DNA of 64,000 bases from Actinomycetes bacterium (GCA_025363815.1 JANYLB010000037.1:1-64000); one strand, 5' to 3'; shown: positions 34,523-43,668, counted from the first letter of the stretch. A program made the numbers and translations. Notes: generated from the letters alone by a model not told the origin.

Positions 34523-37261
34523 TCAACGACCGTGGCAGAGCTTGAACTTCTTGGCGCTTCCACACCAGCAGGGCTCGTTGCGGCCCGGCGTCTTGTCGAC
34601 CCGCACGGGCTGGCTCACCGCTTCGGCTTCGGCTTCGGCCTCGGCCTCGGCGAGCGCAGTGTTTCCGGGGGAATCCTGGAGCCCGGTCAGCTCGTCGGGG
34701 GGCATCGAAGCCGCAGTGGAGCGCAAGCCGCTGGCGCCCTGCAGGTTCTCGTCGGGCGCGCTGTAGCTGAAGTTCTGGGCGGGACGCGTCGGCGCTTCGT
34801 CGGCGACGACTTCGAGGTGGAAGACGTAGCTCACGAAGTTGTCCTGGGTCATACCCATCATGGCTTCGAACATGTCGTAGCCCTCGCGCTGCCACTCGGC
34901 GAGCGGATCGCGCTGACCCATCGCGCGCAGGTTGATGCCCTCTCGGAGGTAGTCCATCTCGTAGAGGTGCTCACGCCAGTGCTGGTCTATGACCGAGAGC
35001 ATCACGCGCCGCTCGATCTCGCGCAGCGACTCGGCTCCGAGCGTCTGCTCCTTGGATCCGTATTGGGCGAGCGCGTCATCGATGAACAGAGAACGGAGAT
35101 CCACGCGTGAAGACAGCGCAACGACCTGTTCCTTCACCACGTTGGTGGGGAAGACCAGCGTTGCCTGCGCGATCAACTCATCGACCTGCCACTCCTCTTC
35201 GTAATCGGAGGGTGCGAACGTGTCGATCAAACGACCGACTGCGCCCTCGATCGACTTGACCGTCTCGTCGCGAAGATCACCACCGTCGAGGATCTGCTGG
35301 CGGCGCTTGTAGATCACCTTGCGCTGCTCGTTCATCACCTCGTCGTACTTGAGGACGTCTTTGCGGATCTCGAAGTTCCGGTCCTCGACCGTGCGCTGCG
35401 CGCGTTCGATCGCCTTGGTCACCATCTTCGCCTCGAGCGGCAGGTCGTCGGGGAATGCCTTGCCCATGACCCAGGTCATCGCCCCCGTAGCGAAAAGCCG
35501 CATGAGGTCGTCTTCGAGCGAGAGATAGAAGCGACTCTCACCCGGATCGCCCTGACGGCCGGAGCGCCCCCGGAGCTGGTCGTCGATCCGACGGCTCTCG
35601 TGACGCTCCGTCCCCAACACGTAGAGACCACCGATCGAGCGAACGTGATCGCCCTCGGCGGAGCAGTCGACCTTGGCCTTCGAGACCAGCTCCGCATACC
35701 GGTCGGGCGCCTCGGCCACGGTCATGCCCTCGGCGAGAAGCTCCTGTTCGGCGAGGCCCTCCGGGTTTCCGCCGAGAAGGATGTCGACACCACGACCGGC
35801 CATGTTCGTGGCCACGGTCACGCCGTACGGCCGACCAGCCTGAGTCACGACGTGCGCCTCGCGTTCGTGCTGCTTGGCGTTGAGCACCGCGTGCGGGATC
35901 CCGCGCTTGTCGAGCAGTCGAGACAGCAACTCCGATTTCTCGACAGAGATCGTGCCGACGAGAACCGGCTGACCCTTCTCGTGGCGTTGCGCGATGTCGT
36001 CGGCGGCGGCGGCGAACTTCGCCTCCTCCGACTTGTAGATGAGGTCGGGCTCGTCGGCGCGCTGGCCCGGACGGTTGGTCGGGATCGTCACGACCTCGAG
36101 GCCATAGGTGTGCGCGAACTCCCCGGCCTCGGTGTGCGCCGTTCCGGTCATCCCGGAGAGCTTCCCGTAGAGCTTGAAGTAGTTCTGGAGGGTGACCGTC
36201 GCGAGGGTCTGGTTCTCCTCCTTGATCCGGACGCTCTCCTTGGCCTCAACGGCTTGATGGAGCCCCTCGGACCAGCGTCGCCCCTCAAGGATGCGGCCGG
36301 TGAACTCATCGACGATCTTGACCTCGCCGTCCTGGACGACGTAGTCGACATCGCGCTTGAAGAGCTCCTTGCCCCTCAGCGCGGCCTGGAGCTGATGAAC
36401 GAAGTTCTGGTTCACGTGGTCATAGAGGTTCGTGACGCCGAGCGCGCTCTCGACGCGGCTGATGCCTTCTTCGGTCGGTACGACCGTGCGCTTCGCCTCA
36501 TCTACCTCGTAGTCACGCTCACGGGTGAGCCCTCGCACCACACGCGCGAACTTCACGTAGAGGTCGTGCGCGTCGTCGGCGCGTCCGGAGATGATGAGCG
36601 GCGTGCGCGCTTCGTCGATGAGGATCGAATCGACTTCGTCGACAATCGCGAAGGTATGCCCGCGTTGGACCTGCTCTTCTTTCGAGCCGGCCATGTTGTC
36701 GCGCAGGTAGTCGAACCCGAACTCGTTGTTCGTCCCGTAGGTGATATCGGCGGCGTAAGCGCGCCGCTTCTCGTCCCAGTCGTCGATGTCGGGCACCACG
36801 ATCCCGGTCTCCATCCCGAGGAACCCGTAGACGTTGCCCATCCACTCGGCGTCGCGGGTCGCGAGATAGTCGTTCACCGTGATGAGGTGCACGCCATCGC
36901 CACCAAGCGCATTGAGATAGGCGGGAAGAGTGGCCACGAGGGTCTTGCCCTCGCCGGTCTTCATCTCTGCCACCCAGCCGAGGTGCAGCGCGGCGCCGCC
37001 CATGATCTGGACGTCATAGTGGCGCTGACCAAGCACCCGCTTGGCCGCCTCGCGGACCACAGAGAAGGCCTCAGGAAGCAGGTCGTCCAGGTCCTCGCCG
37101 TTGGCGAGACGCTCGCGGAACAGAATCGTGCGACCGGCGAGCTCGCCGTCGGAGATGTGCTCGAGCTCGGGTTCGAGGCGCGAAACCTCGGGCACGATCG
37201 ACTGGAGCAGCTTGAGCTTCCTGCCTTCGCCCGCGTTGAGAATCTTCTTGAACAGGCCCAT
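34523..37261 (-). CDS. secA: Preprotein translocase ATPase SecA
   Basis: The protein has 912 residues. Walker A is MKTGEGKT, the DEAD-like motif is IVDEVDSILIDEART, and helicase motifs VATNMAGRGVDILLGG and RGRSGRQGDPGESRFY are present. The C-terminus has a SEC-C zinc-binding motif EPCWCGSAKKFKLCH, which binds SecB or ribosomes in some bacteria. A short AE repeat (ALAEAEAEAEAEA) lies in the linker before it. SecA drives export through SecYEG. MGLFKKILNAGEGRKLK is the expected start. Confidence 0.97.
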   Translation of the reverse strand: MGLFKKILNAGEGRKLKLLQSIVPEVSRLEPELEHISDGELAGRTILFRERLANGEDLDDLLPEAFSVVREAAKRVLGQRHYDVQIMGGAALHLGWVAEMKTGEGKTLVATLPAYLNALGGDGVHLITVNDYLATRDAEWMGNVYGFLGMETGIVVPDIDDWDEKRRAYAADITYGTNNEFGFDYLRDNMAGSKEEQVQRGHTFAIVDEVDSILIDEARTPLIISGRADDAHDLYVKFARVVRGLTRERDYEVDEAKRTVVPTEEGISRVESALGVTNLYDHVNQNFVHQLQAALRGKELFKRDVDYVVQDGEVKIVDEFTGRILEGRRWSEGLHQAVEAKESVRIKEENQTLATVTLQNYFKLYGKLSGMTGTAHTEAGEFAHTYGLEVVTIPTNRPGQRADEPDLIYKSEEAKFAAAADDIAQRHEKGQPVLVGTISVEKSELLSRLLDKRGIPHAVLNAKQHEREAHVVTQAGRPYGVTVATNMAGRGVDILLGGNPEGLAEQELLAEGMTVAEAPDRYAELVSKAKVDCSAEGDHVRSIGGLYVLGTERHESRRIDDQLRGRSGRQGDPGESRFYLSLEDDLMRLFATGAMTWVMGKAFPDDLPLEAKMVTKAIERAQRTVEDRNFEIRKDVLKYDEVMNEQRKVIYKRRQQILDGGDLRDETVKSIEGAVGRLIDTFAPSDYEEEWQVDELIAQATLVFPTNVVKEQVVALSSRVDLRSLFIDDALAQYGSKEQTLGAESLREIERRVMLSVIDQHWREHLYEMDYLREGINLRAMGQRDPLAEWQREGYDMFEAMMGMTQDNFVSYVFHLEVVADEAPTRPAQNFSYSAPDENLQGASGLRSTAASMPPDELTGLQDSPGNTALAEAEAEAEAEAVSQPVRVDKTPGRNEPCWCGSAKKFKLCHGR

Positions 37262-37311
37262 CGGGAACGAGTCTACCGGTGACGCTTCGCCCCCAACGCC
37301 GCGCCCGGCAG

Positions 37312-37983
37312 CTACTCCACGTCGAGCAGCTTCTCGCGCATGGCGAAGACGACTGCCTCCATACGCGAGTGCAGGTGGAGCTTTTCAAGGATGTTTCGGA
37401 CGTGGTTCTTCACCGTGTTCTCGGCGATGAAGAGCTCCCGCGCGATCTCGCGGTTCGTGAGGCCGTCGGCAACCAGCCTGAGCACCTCTAGCTCGCGTCT
37501 GGTGAGCGAGGCCGAATCCGTCTGCTGACGGATCTCGGCCCGGGCCGCCAGCCGGTTGAACTCCACGAGAAGCTTGGAGGCCATCGGCGGCGAGATCGGG
37601 CTGTGACCGACGGCGACGGCCCGAACCGCGGCGGCAACATCGTCGATCGAGATCTCCTTGAGCAGGTAGCCGGTCGCGCCCGCCCGCAAGGCGTCGAAGA
37701 GATGCTCTTCCTCGTCCGAGACGGTCAGCATGATGATCGCGGTCTCGGGCCGGGCCTCTCGAATCTTGCGAGCAGCCTCGATCCCCGACGCGCCCGGCAT
37801 GGCCACATCGATCACCACGACATCGGGCCCGAGCGCCGCGCAGATCTCGAGCGCCTCGAGGCCGTCTGCCGCCTCGCCGACAACTTCGAGATCGGGTTCA
37901 CTCGACAGCACGTTCTCGAGGCCGCGTCGGAACAGCGCGTGACCGTCGACGACAACGACTCGAATCAGGGGATCGTCAACCAC
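37312..37983 (-). CDS. NarL/LuxR-type response regulator (variant acidic pocket)
   Basis: The protein has 223 residues. The receiver domain has the phosphoacceptor Asp in VVVIDVAMPGASG (near residue 61), Thr in IMLTVSD and Lys in YLLKE. The usual acidic pair VDD reads VDG here, replacing one Mg-binding aspartate. The C-terminal LuxR helix-turn-helix is SLTRRELEVLRLVADGLTNREIARELFIAENTVKNHV-type. No histidine kinase gene is nearby. It lies between secA and hpf, the position a DegU-like regulator holds relative to comF in Bacillus. Start is GTG. Confidence 0.92.
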   Translation of the reverse strand: MVDDPLIRVVVVDGHALFRRGLENVLSSEPDLEVVGEAADGLEALEICAALGPDVVVIDVAMPGASGIEAARKIREARPETAIIMLTVSDEEEHLFDALRAGATGYLLKEISIDDVAAAVRAVAVGHSPISPPMASKLLVEFNRLAARAEIRQQTDSASLTRRELEVLRLVADGLTNREIARELFIAENTVKNHVRNILEKLHLHSRMEAVVFAMREKLLDVE

Positions 37984-38013
37984 GATCCGAGACTAATGGC
38001 GGCCGGCTCGCGA

Positions 38014-38592
38014 CTATCCGCCTTCGATGAGACCGAGGTGACCATCGCGGCGACGGTAGATGACTGCGTGCCGGCCACTTTCGGCGTTGGCGAACAGGTA
38101 GAAGTTGTGGCCCAGCAGCTCGAGCTGGAGCGCAGCTTCCTCGGGAGGCATCGGCTTCATCTCGAAACGCTTCGTGCGCATGAGGATCGCTTCACCGTCG
38201 GACCACTCGCCATCGGCAGCGCCTTCGCCATCGGCAGCACCATCGACGACGAACGGAGGATGCGAACGGAGCTGGCGTCTACGCGGGTGGTTGCGGGCGA
38301 CGCGCTTGTCCTTGAGCCGCGTCAGCTGATGCTCGAGCTTGTCGATCGTGAGATCGAGTGCCGCGAGCTGTTCGATCGCAGCGGCGTGGGCCTTGACGAA
38401 GTGACCCTTCAGGTGAAGCGTGACCTCGCAGAGCTCGCTTTCCGACACCCGAGGGTTGCGGACCTCGGAGAAGTCGACCTCGACCCGTTCGAGATCGTGG
38501 GCGAACCGGGCGAGGTTGGTGATCTTGGACTCTGACGTGGCCCGCAGATGCTTGCCGATGTCAACGTTCTTCCCTCGAACGACGATGTCCAT
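38014..38592 (-). CDS. hpf: Long-form ribosome hibernation promoting factor (HPF/RaiA)
   Basis: The protein has 192 residues. The N-terminal S30AE domain (MDIVVRGKNVDIGKHLRATSESKI) is followed by a low-complexity linker (DGAADGEGAADGEWSD) and the C-terminal dimerisation domain RTKRFEMKPMPPEEAALQLELLGHNFYLFANAESG. Long-form HPF dimerises 70S ribosomes into 100S particles in stationary phase. The ATG at 38592 has GGAGG five bases upstream; a GTG two codons earlier is too close to it. It is adjacent to the FlgM-like gene. Confidence 0.95.
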   Translation of the reverse strand: MDIVVRGKNVDIGKHLRATSESKITNLARFAHDLERVEVDFSEVRNPRVSESELCEVTLHLKGHFVKAHAAAIEQLAALDLTIDKLEHQLTRLKDKRVARNHPRRRQLRSHPPFVVDGAADGEGAADGEWSDGEAILMRTKRFEMKPMPPEEAALQLELLGHNFYLFANAESGRHAVIYRRRDGHLGLIEGG

Positions 38593-38637
38593 CCGCACCT
38601 CCGCGGCTCGACGGGTATGGGTTGTGATGAACGATGT

Positions 38638-38850
38638 CTACCGCGGCGAGGCGGGCGCGAGAAACGCGAGCATGCGTTCCGCCACCGCCTCCGCCGGCGG
38701 GCGGTAGTGCCCCCGGGCGACATCGTCGCGGACGCGCGCGAGGTGAGCCGTTCTCGACGGATCGTCGATCGGGATCATCGTCATCGAAACGCTCTCGAGC
38801 AGCTGGGGCCATTCGGTCGCGTCCGTGCGTTCATCGGCATCTTGTTGCAC
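38638..38850 (-). CDS. FlgM-like anti-sigma-28 factor
   Basis: The 70-residue product starts at GTG 38850, which has AGGAGG eight bases upstream. The ORF track lists only longer or wrong-frame versions. The C-terminal half, RTAHLARVRDDVARGHYRPPAEAVAERMLAFL, matches the FlgM pattern of a helix, a GxY turn, and A-x-x-(I/M)L. FlgM proteins hold the flagellar sigma factor. It sits between comF and hpf, exactly where flgM lies in the Bacillus comF-flgM-hpf-secA-prfB-ftsEX order, which is strong support. No flagellar genes are in the window. Confidence 0.7.
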   Translation of the reverse strand: MQQDADERTDATEWPQLLESVSMTMIPIDDPSRTAHLARVRDDVARGHYRPPAEAVAERMLAFLAPASPR

Positions 38851-38920
38851 CCGGCGTCCCTCCTGGACAGGCTCACCCTTCCATGTTCGGAGCGCGCGTT
38901 GCCCGGGTTGATGCCTAATC

Positions 38921-39634
38921 TCACTCTCCGTGACAATAGTTGGCGGTTGCTTGGATCGGGGTACGTGCGACCGTCGCAGCTCGGACATATCGGGCTCCAT
39001 TCGCGCGCAGTGTCATCGCAGCGGCGCTCAGGCTCGCTCCGGTGGTGCTGACGTCATCGATCAACAGCACCGAGGCGGGTGACGGAAGGAGGCGCGCTGT
39101 GAATCGGGGCCCGGTGCGCCGCTCGGAACGGTCGCGCCCCGTCTGCGGTGGACCGGGCAGCCGGCGAAGCAGCCCGCGCACCGGAAGCTCAAGGCAATCC
39201 GCCGTCACCCGGGCCAGCAGCTCAGCGTGATCGAACCCGCGGTGCCGACGACGCGACGGGGTCGTCGGCACCCAGGTGACGATGCCGCTACCGCCGTAGA
39301 AGCCGTCGCGCTCTGCAACCGCGCCGGCAACCGCGCCGGACAGCCAGGCGAGTGCGACTCGGGCATTTCGATACTTCAGCCGAGCAACCAGCTCGCGCGC
39401 GACGCCCTGGTATGCGAACGCGGCGACCCAGGCATCGACACCGAACGGTGGTGGCGCGACCGGGGCGGCAACGAGCGTCGCCGCGCATCGCTCGCACACC
39501 GGTTCCGCAACCTGGCCGCACCCGGGACACGTCGCCGGGAACACCAACGCCGCGAGCCCCGATCTCCACCAACCGCGCCCGGCTGCTCCTTGGCCCAAAG
39601 TGGCCTGCCGCCGTACGTCGCCGCCATCGCGCAT
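38921..39634 (-). CDS. ComF-family phosphoribosyltransferase-like protein
   Basis: The protein has about 237 residues; the start is uncertain. An N-terminal zinc finger (CPGCGQVAEPVCERC) is followed by the phosphoribosyltransferase domain, with WVPTTPSRRRHRGFDHAELLA and the PRPP motif VLLIDDVSTTGASLSAAA. ComF proteins act in DNA uptake or purine-like metabolism; their exact reaction is unsettled. The ATG at 39634 lacks a clear ribosome-binding site, and a start nearer the zinc finger (LAALVFPATC) is possible. It begins the comF-flgM-hpf block. Confidence 0.88.
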   Translation of the reverse strand: MRDGGDVRRQATLGQGAAGRGWWRSGLAALVFPATCPGCGQVAEPVCERCAATLVAAPVAPPPFGVDAWVAAFAYQGVARELVARLKYRNARVALAWLSGAVAGAVAERDGFYGGSGIVTWVPTTPSRRRHRGFDHAELLARVTADCLELPVRGLLRRLPGPPQTGRDRSERRTGPRFTARLLPSPASVLLIDDVSTTGASLSAAAMTLRANGARYVRAATVARTPIQATANYCHGE

Positions 39635-39699
39635 GGTTGAAAGTGAACCAGATAGCTGTGACACCAACGCCAAGAACCCACCGCGGCAACGTTGCCGCG

Positions 39700-40542
39700 T
39701 CATCCAAAGTTTGGGAGGGGGTCGGTACCTGCGACCATGCCCTGGGCTCGCGCCACGATCGGGTCGAAGTACTCGTCGTGGGTGAAGACCCAGAACCGTT
39801 TGGCCCGGACCGCGTTGACCACAGCAGCCGCGACGTCGGCGGCGGGTGAGCCCGAAGCGACCATGCCGCGGGCGATATCAAGGATCGGATCGGCTCCGGG
39901 CGTCACGTCGGTAGGGCCGCCGAAGCGATCGGGGCGCGCCCGCACGCTGTCGGCGAGACGAGTCGCGACGAACCCGGGGCACAGCACCGAGACGCCGACG
40001 TCGGAGCCCGCCATCGCGAGCTCGTGGAAGAGGGCCTCCGAGAGCCCGACGACCGCGTGCTTGCTCGCTGTGTACGGGCCCATGAACGGGATGGGGAGCA
40101 GCCCCGCGACCGATGCGGTGTTAACCACGTGACCAACACCCTGTTCGAGCAACCGCGGAACGAAGGCGCGCACGCCGTGCACCACCCCGTATAAGTTGAC
40201 GCCCAGAACCCAATGCCAGTCGTCGAGCGGCTTCTCCCACTCCGCGCCGCCCGACGCGCCGGTTACGCCCGCGTTGTTGCACACGACGTGGACAGCATCG
40301 AAACGGCGAAACGCGGCGTCGGCAAGTGCTTCGACCGATGCCGCGTCGGAGACGTCGGTCGGAACCGCGAGCACATCGTGGCCGGCCTCACCGACGATCG
40401 AAGCAGCCGCGTCGAGCGCGTCCACCTCGATGTCGGCGAGCACCACAGCCATGCCCTCGGCGGCGAACCGCTTTGCCAACGCGAGGCCGATGCCACTGGC
40501 CGCTCCGGTGACGACCGCGACCTTGCCGCTGAGCTCTTCCAC
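39700..40542 (-). CDS. Short-chain dehydrogenase/reductase
   Basis: The protein has 280 residues. VVTGAASGIG, NNAGVTGA, NTASVAGLLPIPFMGPYTASKHAV (Ser and YxxxK) and LCPGFVATRL are classic. The C-terminal RAKRFWVFTHDEYFDPIVARAQGM tail resembles the SDR at 3114-3995, which ends in a similar way, so the two are probably paralogues of one actinobacterial SDR subfamily. It starts GTG, seven bases after the ahcY stop, so it may be cotranscribed with ahcY. The substrate is unknown. Confidence 0.9.
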   Translation of the reverse strand: MEELSGKVAVVTGAASGIGLALAKRFAAEGMAVVLADIEVDALDAAASIVGEAGHDVLAVPTDVSDAASVEALADAAFRRFDAVHVVCNNAGVTGASGGAEWEKPLDDWHWVLGVNLYGVVHGVRAFVPRLLEQGVGHVVNTASVAGLLPIPFMGPYTASKHAVVGLSEALFHELAMAGSDVGVSVLCPGFVATRLADSVRARPDRFGGPTDVTPGADPILDIARGMVASGSPAADVAAAVVNAVRAKRFWVFTHDEYFDPIVARAQGMVAGTDPLPNFG

Positions 40543-40548
40543 GACGTC

Positions 40549-42018
40549 TTAGTAGCGGTAGTGCTCAGGCTTGTACGGACCGTCGGGGGACACGCCGAGA
40601 TAATCGGCCTGCTGCTCCGAGAGCCGAGTCAGCTTCACGCCGAGCTTGTCTAGGTGGAGACGCGCCACTTCCTCGTCGAGGTGCTTCGGCAAGGTGTACA
40701 CCTTGCGCTCGTAGAAGTCGGGGTGCGTGAAAAGCTCCAGCTGAGCCATCACCTGGTTCGTGAAGCTGTTCGACATCACGAAGCTCGGGTGACCCGTAGC
40801 GCAGCCGAGGTTCAGCAGCCGACCCTCGGCAAGGATGATCACCGAGTGCGCGGCCCGGTCACCATCGGCAGTGAACGTCCACTCGTCGACCTGAGGCTTG
40901 ATCTCGATGCGCTCCACGCCATTGAGCTTGCCCAGACCGGCCATGTCGATCTCATTGTCGAAATGGCCGATGTTGCCAACGATCGCGTTGTGCTTCATCC
41001 GTTCCATGTCGGCGGCCGTGATGATGCCGAGGTTGCCCGTCGCTGTGACGAAGAGGTCAGCGGTGTCGACGACCTCGTCGAGCGTGGTGACCTGATAGCC
41101 CTCCATCGCCGCCTGCAACGCGCAGATCGGGTCGACCTCGGTGATCAGCACGCGCGCGCCCTGGCCCCGCAGCGACTGCGCGCAGCCCTTACCGACGTCG
41201 CCGTAGCCGCAAACCACGGCGACCTTGCCCGCGAGCATCACGTCGGTGGCGCGGCAGATGCCGTCGACGAGCGAGTGCCGACAGCCATAGAGGTTGTCGA
41301 ACTTCGACTTCGTGACGGAGTCGTTGACGTTGATGGCCGGGAACAGCAGCGAACCCGCTTCGGTCATCTGGTAGAGACGGTGAACGCCGGTTGTGGTCTC
41401 CTCGGTGACGCCCAGGATGCCCTCGGCCATCCGGTGCCACACGCGGTCGTCTTCGGCTCGGATGCGGGCGAGCAGGCCGAGCACGATCGCAAACTCCTCG
41501 GAGTCGGCGGTCGACGGGTCGGGCACCGATCCGGCCTTCTCGAACTCAACGCCCTTGTGCACGACCATCGTGGCGTCGCCGCCGTCGTCGAGGATCATGT
41601 TCGGGCCGATGCTGGCCTTGCCGTCGGGGCTCGGCCACCGCAGCGCCCGCTCGGTGCAGTCCCAGTACTCCTCGAGCGTCTCGCCCTTCCACGCGAACAC
41701 GGGGACGCCGGCCGCGGCGATCGCGGCCGCGGCGTGGTCCTGGGTGGAGAAGATGTTGCAGCTCGCCCAGCGCACTTGCGCACCGAGCGCGACGAGCGTC
41801 TCGATGAGAACCGCGGTCTGAATCGTCATGTGCAACGAGCCGGTGATCCGGGCTCCCGTCAGCGGCTTCGTCGCGCCGTGGCGCTCGCGCAGGGCCATGA
41901 GGCCCGGCATCTCGTGCTCGGCGAGCTCGATCTCCTTGCGGCCGAACTCGGCGAGCGACAGATCGGCGACCTTGAAGTCTGCGCGATCGGTCGTCGGGAT
42001 TGTGACGGAGGTGGTCAT
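40549..42018 (-). CDS. ahcY: S-adenosyl-L-homocysteine hydrolase
   Basis: The protein has 489 residues. [49 protein letters not shown] (NAD-binding), [26 protein letters not shown] and the C-terminal [35 protein letters not shown] are diagnostic. It cleaves S-adenosylhomocysteine to adenosine and homocysteine, relieving product inhibition of methyltransferases. AGGAG lies six bases before the ATG at 42018. The leader carries strong inverted repeats. It is downstream of the mannose-metabolism genes on the same strand. Confidence 0.97.
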   Translation of the reverse strand: MTTSVTIPTTDRADFKVADLSLAEFGRKEIELAEHEMPGLMALRERHGATKPLTGARITGSLHMTIQTAVLIETLVALGAQVRWASCNIFSTQDHAAAAIAAAGVPVFAWKGETLEEYWDCTERALRWPSPDGKASIGPNMILDDGGDATMVVHKGVEFEKAGSVPDPSTADSEEFAIVLGLLARIRAEDDRVWHRMAEGILGVTEETTTGVHRLYQMTEAGSLLFPAINVNDSVTKSKFDNLYGCRHSLVDGICRATDVMLAGKVAVVCGYGDVGKGCAQSLRGQGARVLITEVDPICALQAAMEGYQVTTLDEVVDTADLFVTATGNLGIITAADMERMKHNAIVGNIGHFDNEIDMAGLGKLNGVERIEIKPQVDEWTFTADGDRAAHSVIILAEGRLLNLGCATGHPSFVMSNSFTNQVMAQLELFTHPDFYERKVYTLPKHLDEEVARLHLDKLGVKLTRLSEQQADYLGVSPDGPYKPEHYRY

Positions 42019-42031
42019 GGGTTCTCCTGCT

Positions 42032-42102
42032 GACTCCGGGCGCGGCCCGTAGGGGCGGCGCTTCAATAGCTTCGCTTTCCGGAGTCGGCCCGGATCACCG
42101 GG
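42032..42102 (-). promoter_or_regulatory. Structured leader upstream of ahcY
   Basis: Two inverted repeats lie in the 5' leader: GACTCCGG (42032-42039) with CCGGAGTC (42079-42086), enclosing a GC-rich sequence that can itself pair, and CCCGG-ATCA-CCGGG at 42089-42102. The large hairpin ends 14 bases before the ATG, so it could affect translation initiation. I could not match it to the SAH riboswitch or SAM riboswitch cores that I know. Confidence 0.4.
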
Positions 42103-42152
42103 TGACAGCCCCGAAAGGCCCGACCAGCTCCCCACGATAGCGGCTCACCCAC

Positions 42153-42635
42153 CTACTCCGGCAGAGTCGGCTCGACCCAGCCCCGTCCGGCGCTTTCTCG
42201 CAGCGCCTTCGTCTCATCGGGGCGGGCGTAGTCGTCATCGAGTCGGTAGGTCGTGCCGAGCTCGGGAGTCGAGACCTCGACGACGTCGCAGTCTGTGATT
42301 CCGATCAGGCGGTGGCGCTGACCGATCACACAGCTAAAGCCGAGACCCGGCACCAGCTCGGTCTCGACGAGCTCGCCGTCGGGACCGTCCCACAGCACCT
42401 TGGCTCGACCTCCGAAGAGAAACCAGGTCTCGAGCTTCTCGTCGTGGACCTGGAACGAGAGACGCTTGCCGGCATCAATGTGGAGCACCTTGCCGACGTA
42501 GGGCCGGTCGGGAGGAGTCCAGTGGATCTCGTAGCCCCACGGCTTCTCGACCCGGTACGCCGTGCCGGTGACGGTGAACGTCGCTGGGTCGGCGTCTTTG
42601 ATTCTGTTCTCGTCATCGCCGGTCGGCTCAGGCAC
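42153..42635 (-). CDS. Cupin, mannose-6-phosphate isomerase type II-like
   Basis: The protein has 160 residues. The cupin core is VEKPWGYEIHWT, HIDAGKRLSFQVHDEKLETWFLFGGRAKVLW and VIGQRHRLIGITDCDVVEVSTPELG; this carries the QVH-x-K-x-E and later His metal ligands. This pattern is the C-terminal isomerase domain of type II phosphomannose isomerases, here standing alone. It overlaps the end of the SIS isomerase gene by eight bases. Together with the SIS isomerase and phosphomannomutase it supports mannose activation. Confidence 0.85.
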   Translation of the reverse strand: MPEPTGDDENRIKDADPATFTVTGTAYRVEKPWGYEIHWTPPDRPYVGKVLHIDAGKRLSFQVHDEKLETWFLFGGRAKVLWDGPDGELVETELVPGLGFSCVIGQRHRLIGITDCDVVEVSTPELGTTYRLDDDYARPDETKALRESAGRGWVEPTLPE

Positions 42636-43668
42636 GCAACCGCTCCTTCAGTTGGGCAATCGCGTCGATCGGACCCGGATCGACGTCGTTGGCGAGCGCA
42701 AGATAGCAACTCACCCAGTCACCGAGGTACATGAGGTCGAGCAGCTGCGCGAGCCTGCCCTCCCCTTGCGCCGATACCGAGATCACCTGGTTCAAAGCCT
42801 CTTCGACGAGCTCGGTCGTGATCGCGAAGCGCGGCGCGAGGCGCTCGTGCTCGAACCCGTGGCGAAGCTCGACGAGGGTGAAGATCTGGCGGGTCACGTC
42901 GCCGTGCTGACCCCAACCAGATATCTCGTTGTGATCGAGCTCGGGATAGGCGTTCCAGAATGCCGGAGCCTTGGCGTTCTCGTTCACGCCACACTTCCAG
43001 CGGTAGGCCGCGACCGCGCCGAGCGCGCCGCCGCCGTAGATCAGGGGGATGGTGCGATCGATGCGGCGTGCGATCTCGCGCGCGGGGTTCCCGGCGCCTT
43101 CGACCTCAGGCCTGCACGCGTCACGACGACGGGAGAGCTGCTCCTGGGCCTTCACGAGCAACGCTTGCGCATCGGGCATCAGGCCCATGCAGTACAACGC
43201 GCACAGCATCGGCGCGATGAGTGCGCCCAATGCCGCGCGCGCCATGTAGCCCTCGGGGCAGGGCACGATCATCGCTCCCCTGGCCCGGGCAAGAGCGCCG
43301 AGCTCACCACCGCAGGTGACGGCCACGAGGTGCGCCCCGGCGTCGAGACATCCCGAGGCCATCGAAAGCGTCTCTTCGGTCCGGCCCGAGTACGACACCG
43401 CGAACACCAAGGTGCGAGACCCCACAAAGGCGGGCACCCGCATCTGCTTGAGCACCGTGATGGGAACCGACAGCTCCCCGCCCGCCACCGCCCTCACCAC
43501 GTCACCCGCGATGCCCGAACCACCCATTCCGACGATGACGACGTTGTCGATCTCACCGGCGGGCGGGAGGTCGGAAGAACTGATCCCGAGTGCGGCCTCG
43601 TGGGCGGCGGCGAGCTGTTCAGGAAGCTCACCTACCCCGTTGAGGAATCCCAGAGAGTCGGTGCTCAC
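42628..43668 (-). CDS. SIS-domain bifunctional phosphoglucose/phosphomannose isomerase
   Basis: The protein has 346 residues. The first SIS half is VIVGMGGSGIAGDVV and VFAVSYSGRTEETLS; the second half begins TIPLIYGGGALGAVAAYRWKCGVNENAKAPAFWNAYPELDHNEISGW, where the Glu and His are the catalytic pair. It interconverts glucose-6-phosphate, mannose-6-phosphate and fructose-6-phosphate. Its GTG overlaps the stop of the Trm112-like gene as GTGA, and it overlaps the cupin gene at its end. Confidence 0.9.
   Translation of the reverse strand: MSTDSLGFLNGVGELPEQLAAAHEAALGISSSDLPPAGEIDNVVIVGMGGSGIAGDVVRAVAGGELSVPITVLKQMRVPAFVGSRTLVFAVSYSGRTEETLSMASGCLDAGAHLVAVTCGGELGALARARGAMIVPCPEGYMARAALGALIAPMLCALYCMGLMPDAQALLVKAQEQLSRRRDACRPEVEGAGNPAREIARRIDRTIPLIYGGGALGAVAAYRWKCGVNENAKAPAFWNAYPELDHNEISGWGQHGDVTRQIFTLVELRHGFEHERLAPRFAITTELVEEALNQVISVSAQGEGRLAQLLDLMYLGDWVSCYLALANDVDPGPIDAIAQLKERLRA

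Noticed and set aside
34617-34655. GGCTTC-type hexamer repeats within secA as a variable-number repeat
   Set aside because: It encodes a short Ala-Glu linker before the SEC-C motif; simple low-complexity coding sequence, common in SecA linkers.
35600-37282. 560-residue plus-strand ORF opposite secA
   Set aside because: It is the antisense shadow of a highly conserved gene in GC-rich DNA, rich in Arg, Val, His and Asp, with no domain text.
42019-42150. SAH riboswitch upstream of ahcY
   Set aside because: Hairpins are present but the conserved core sequence of the SAH riboswitch is not visible, so only a generic structured leader is reported.
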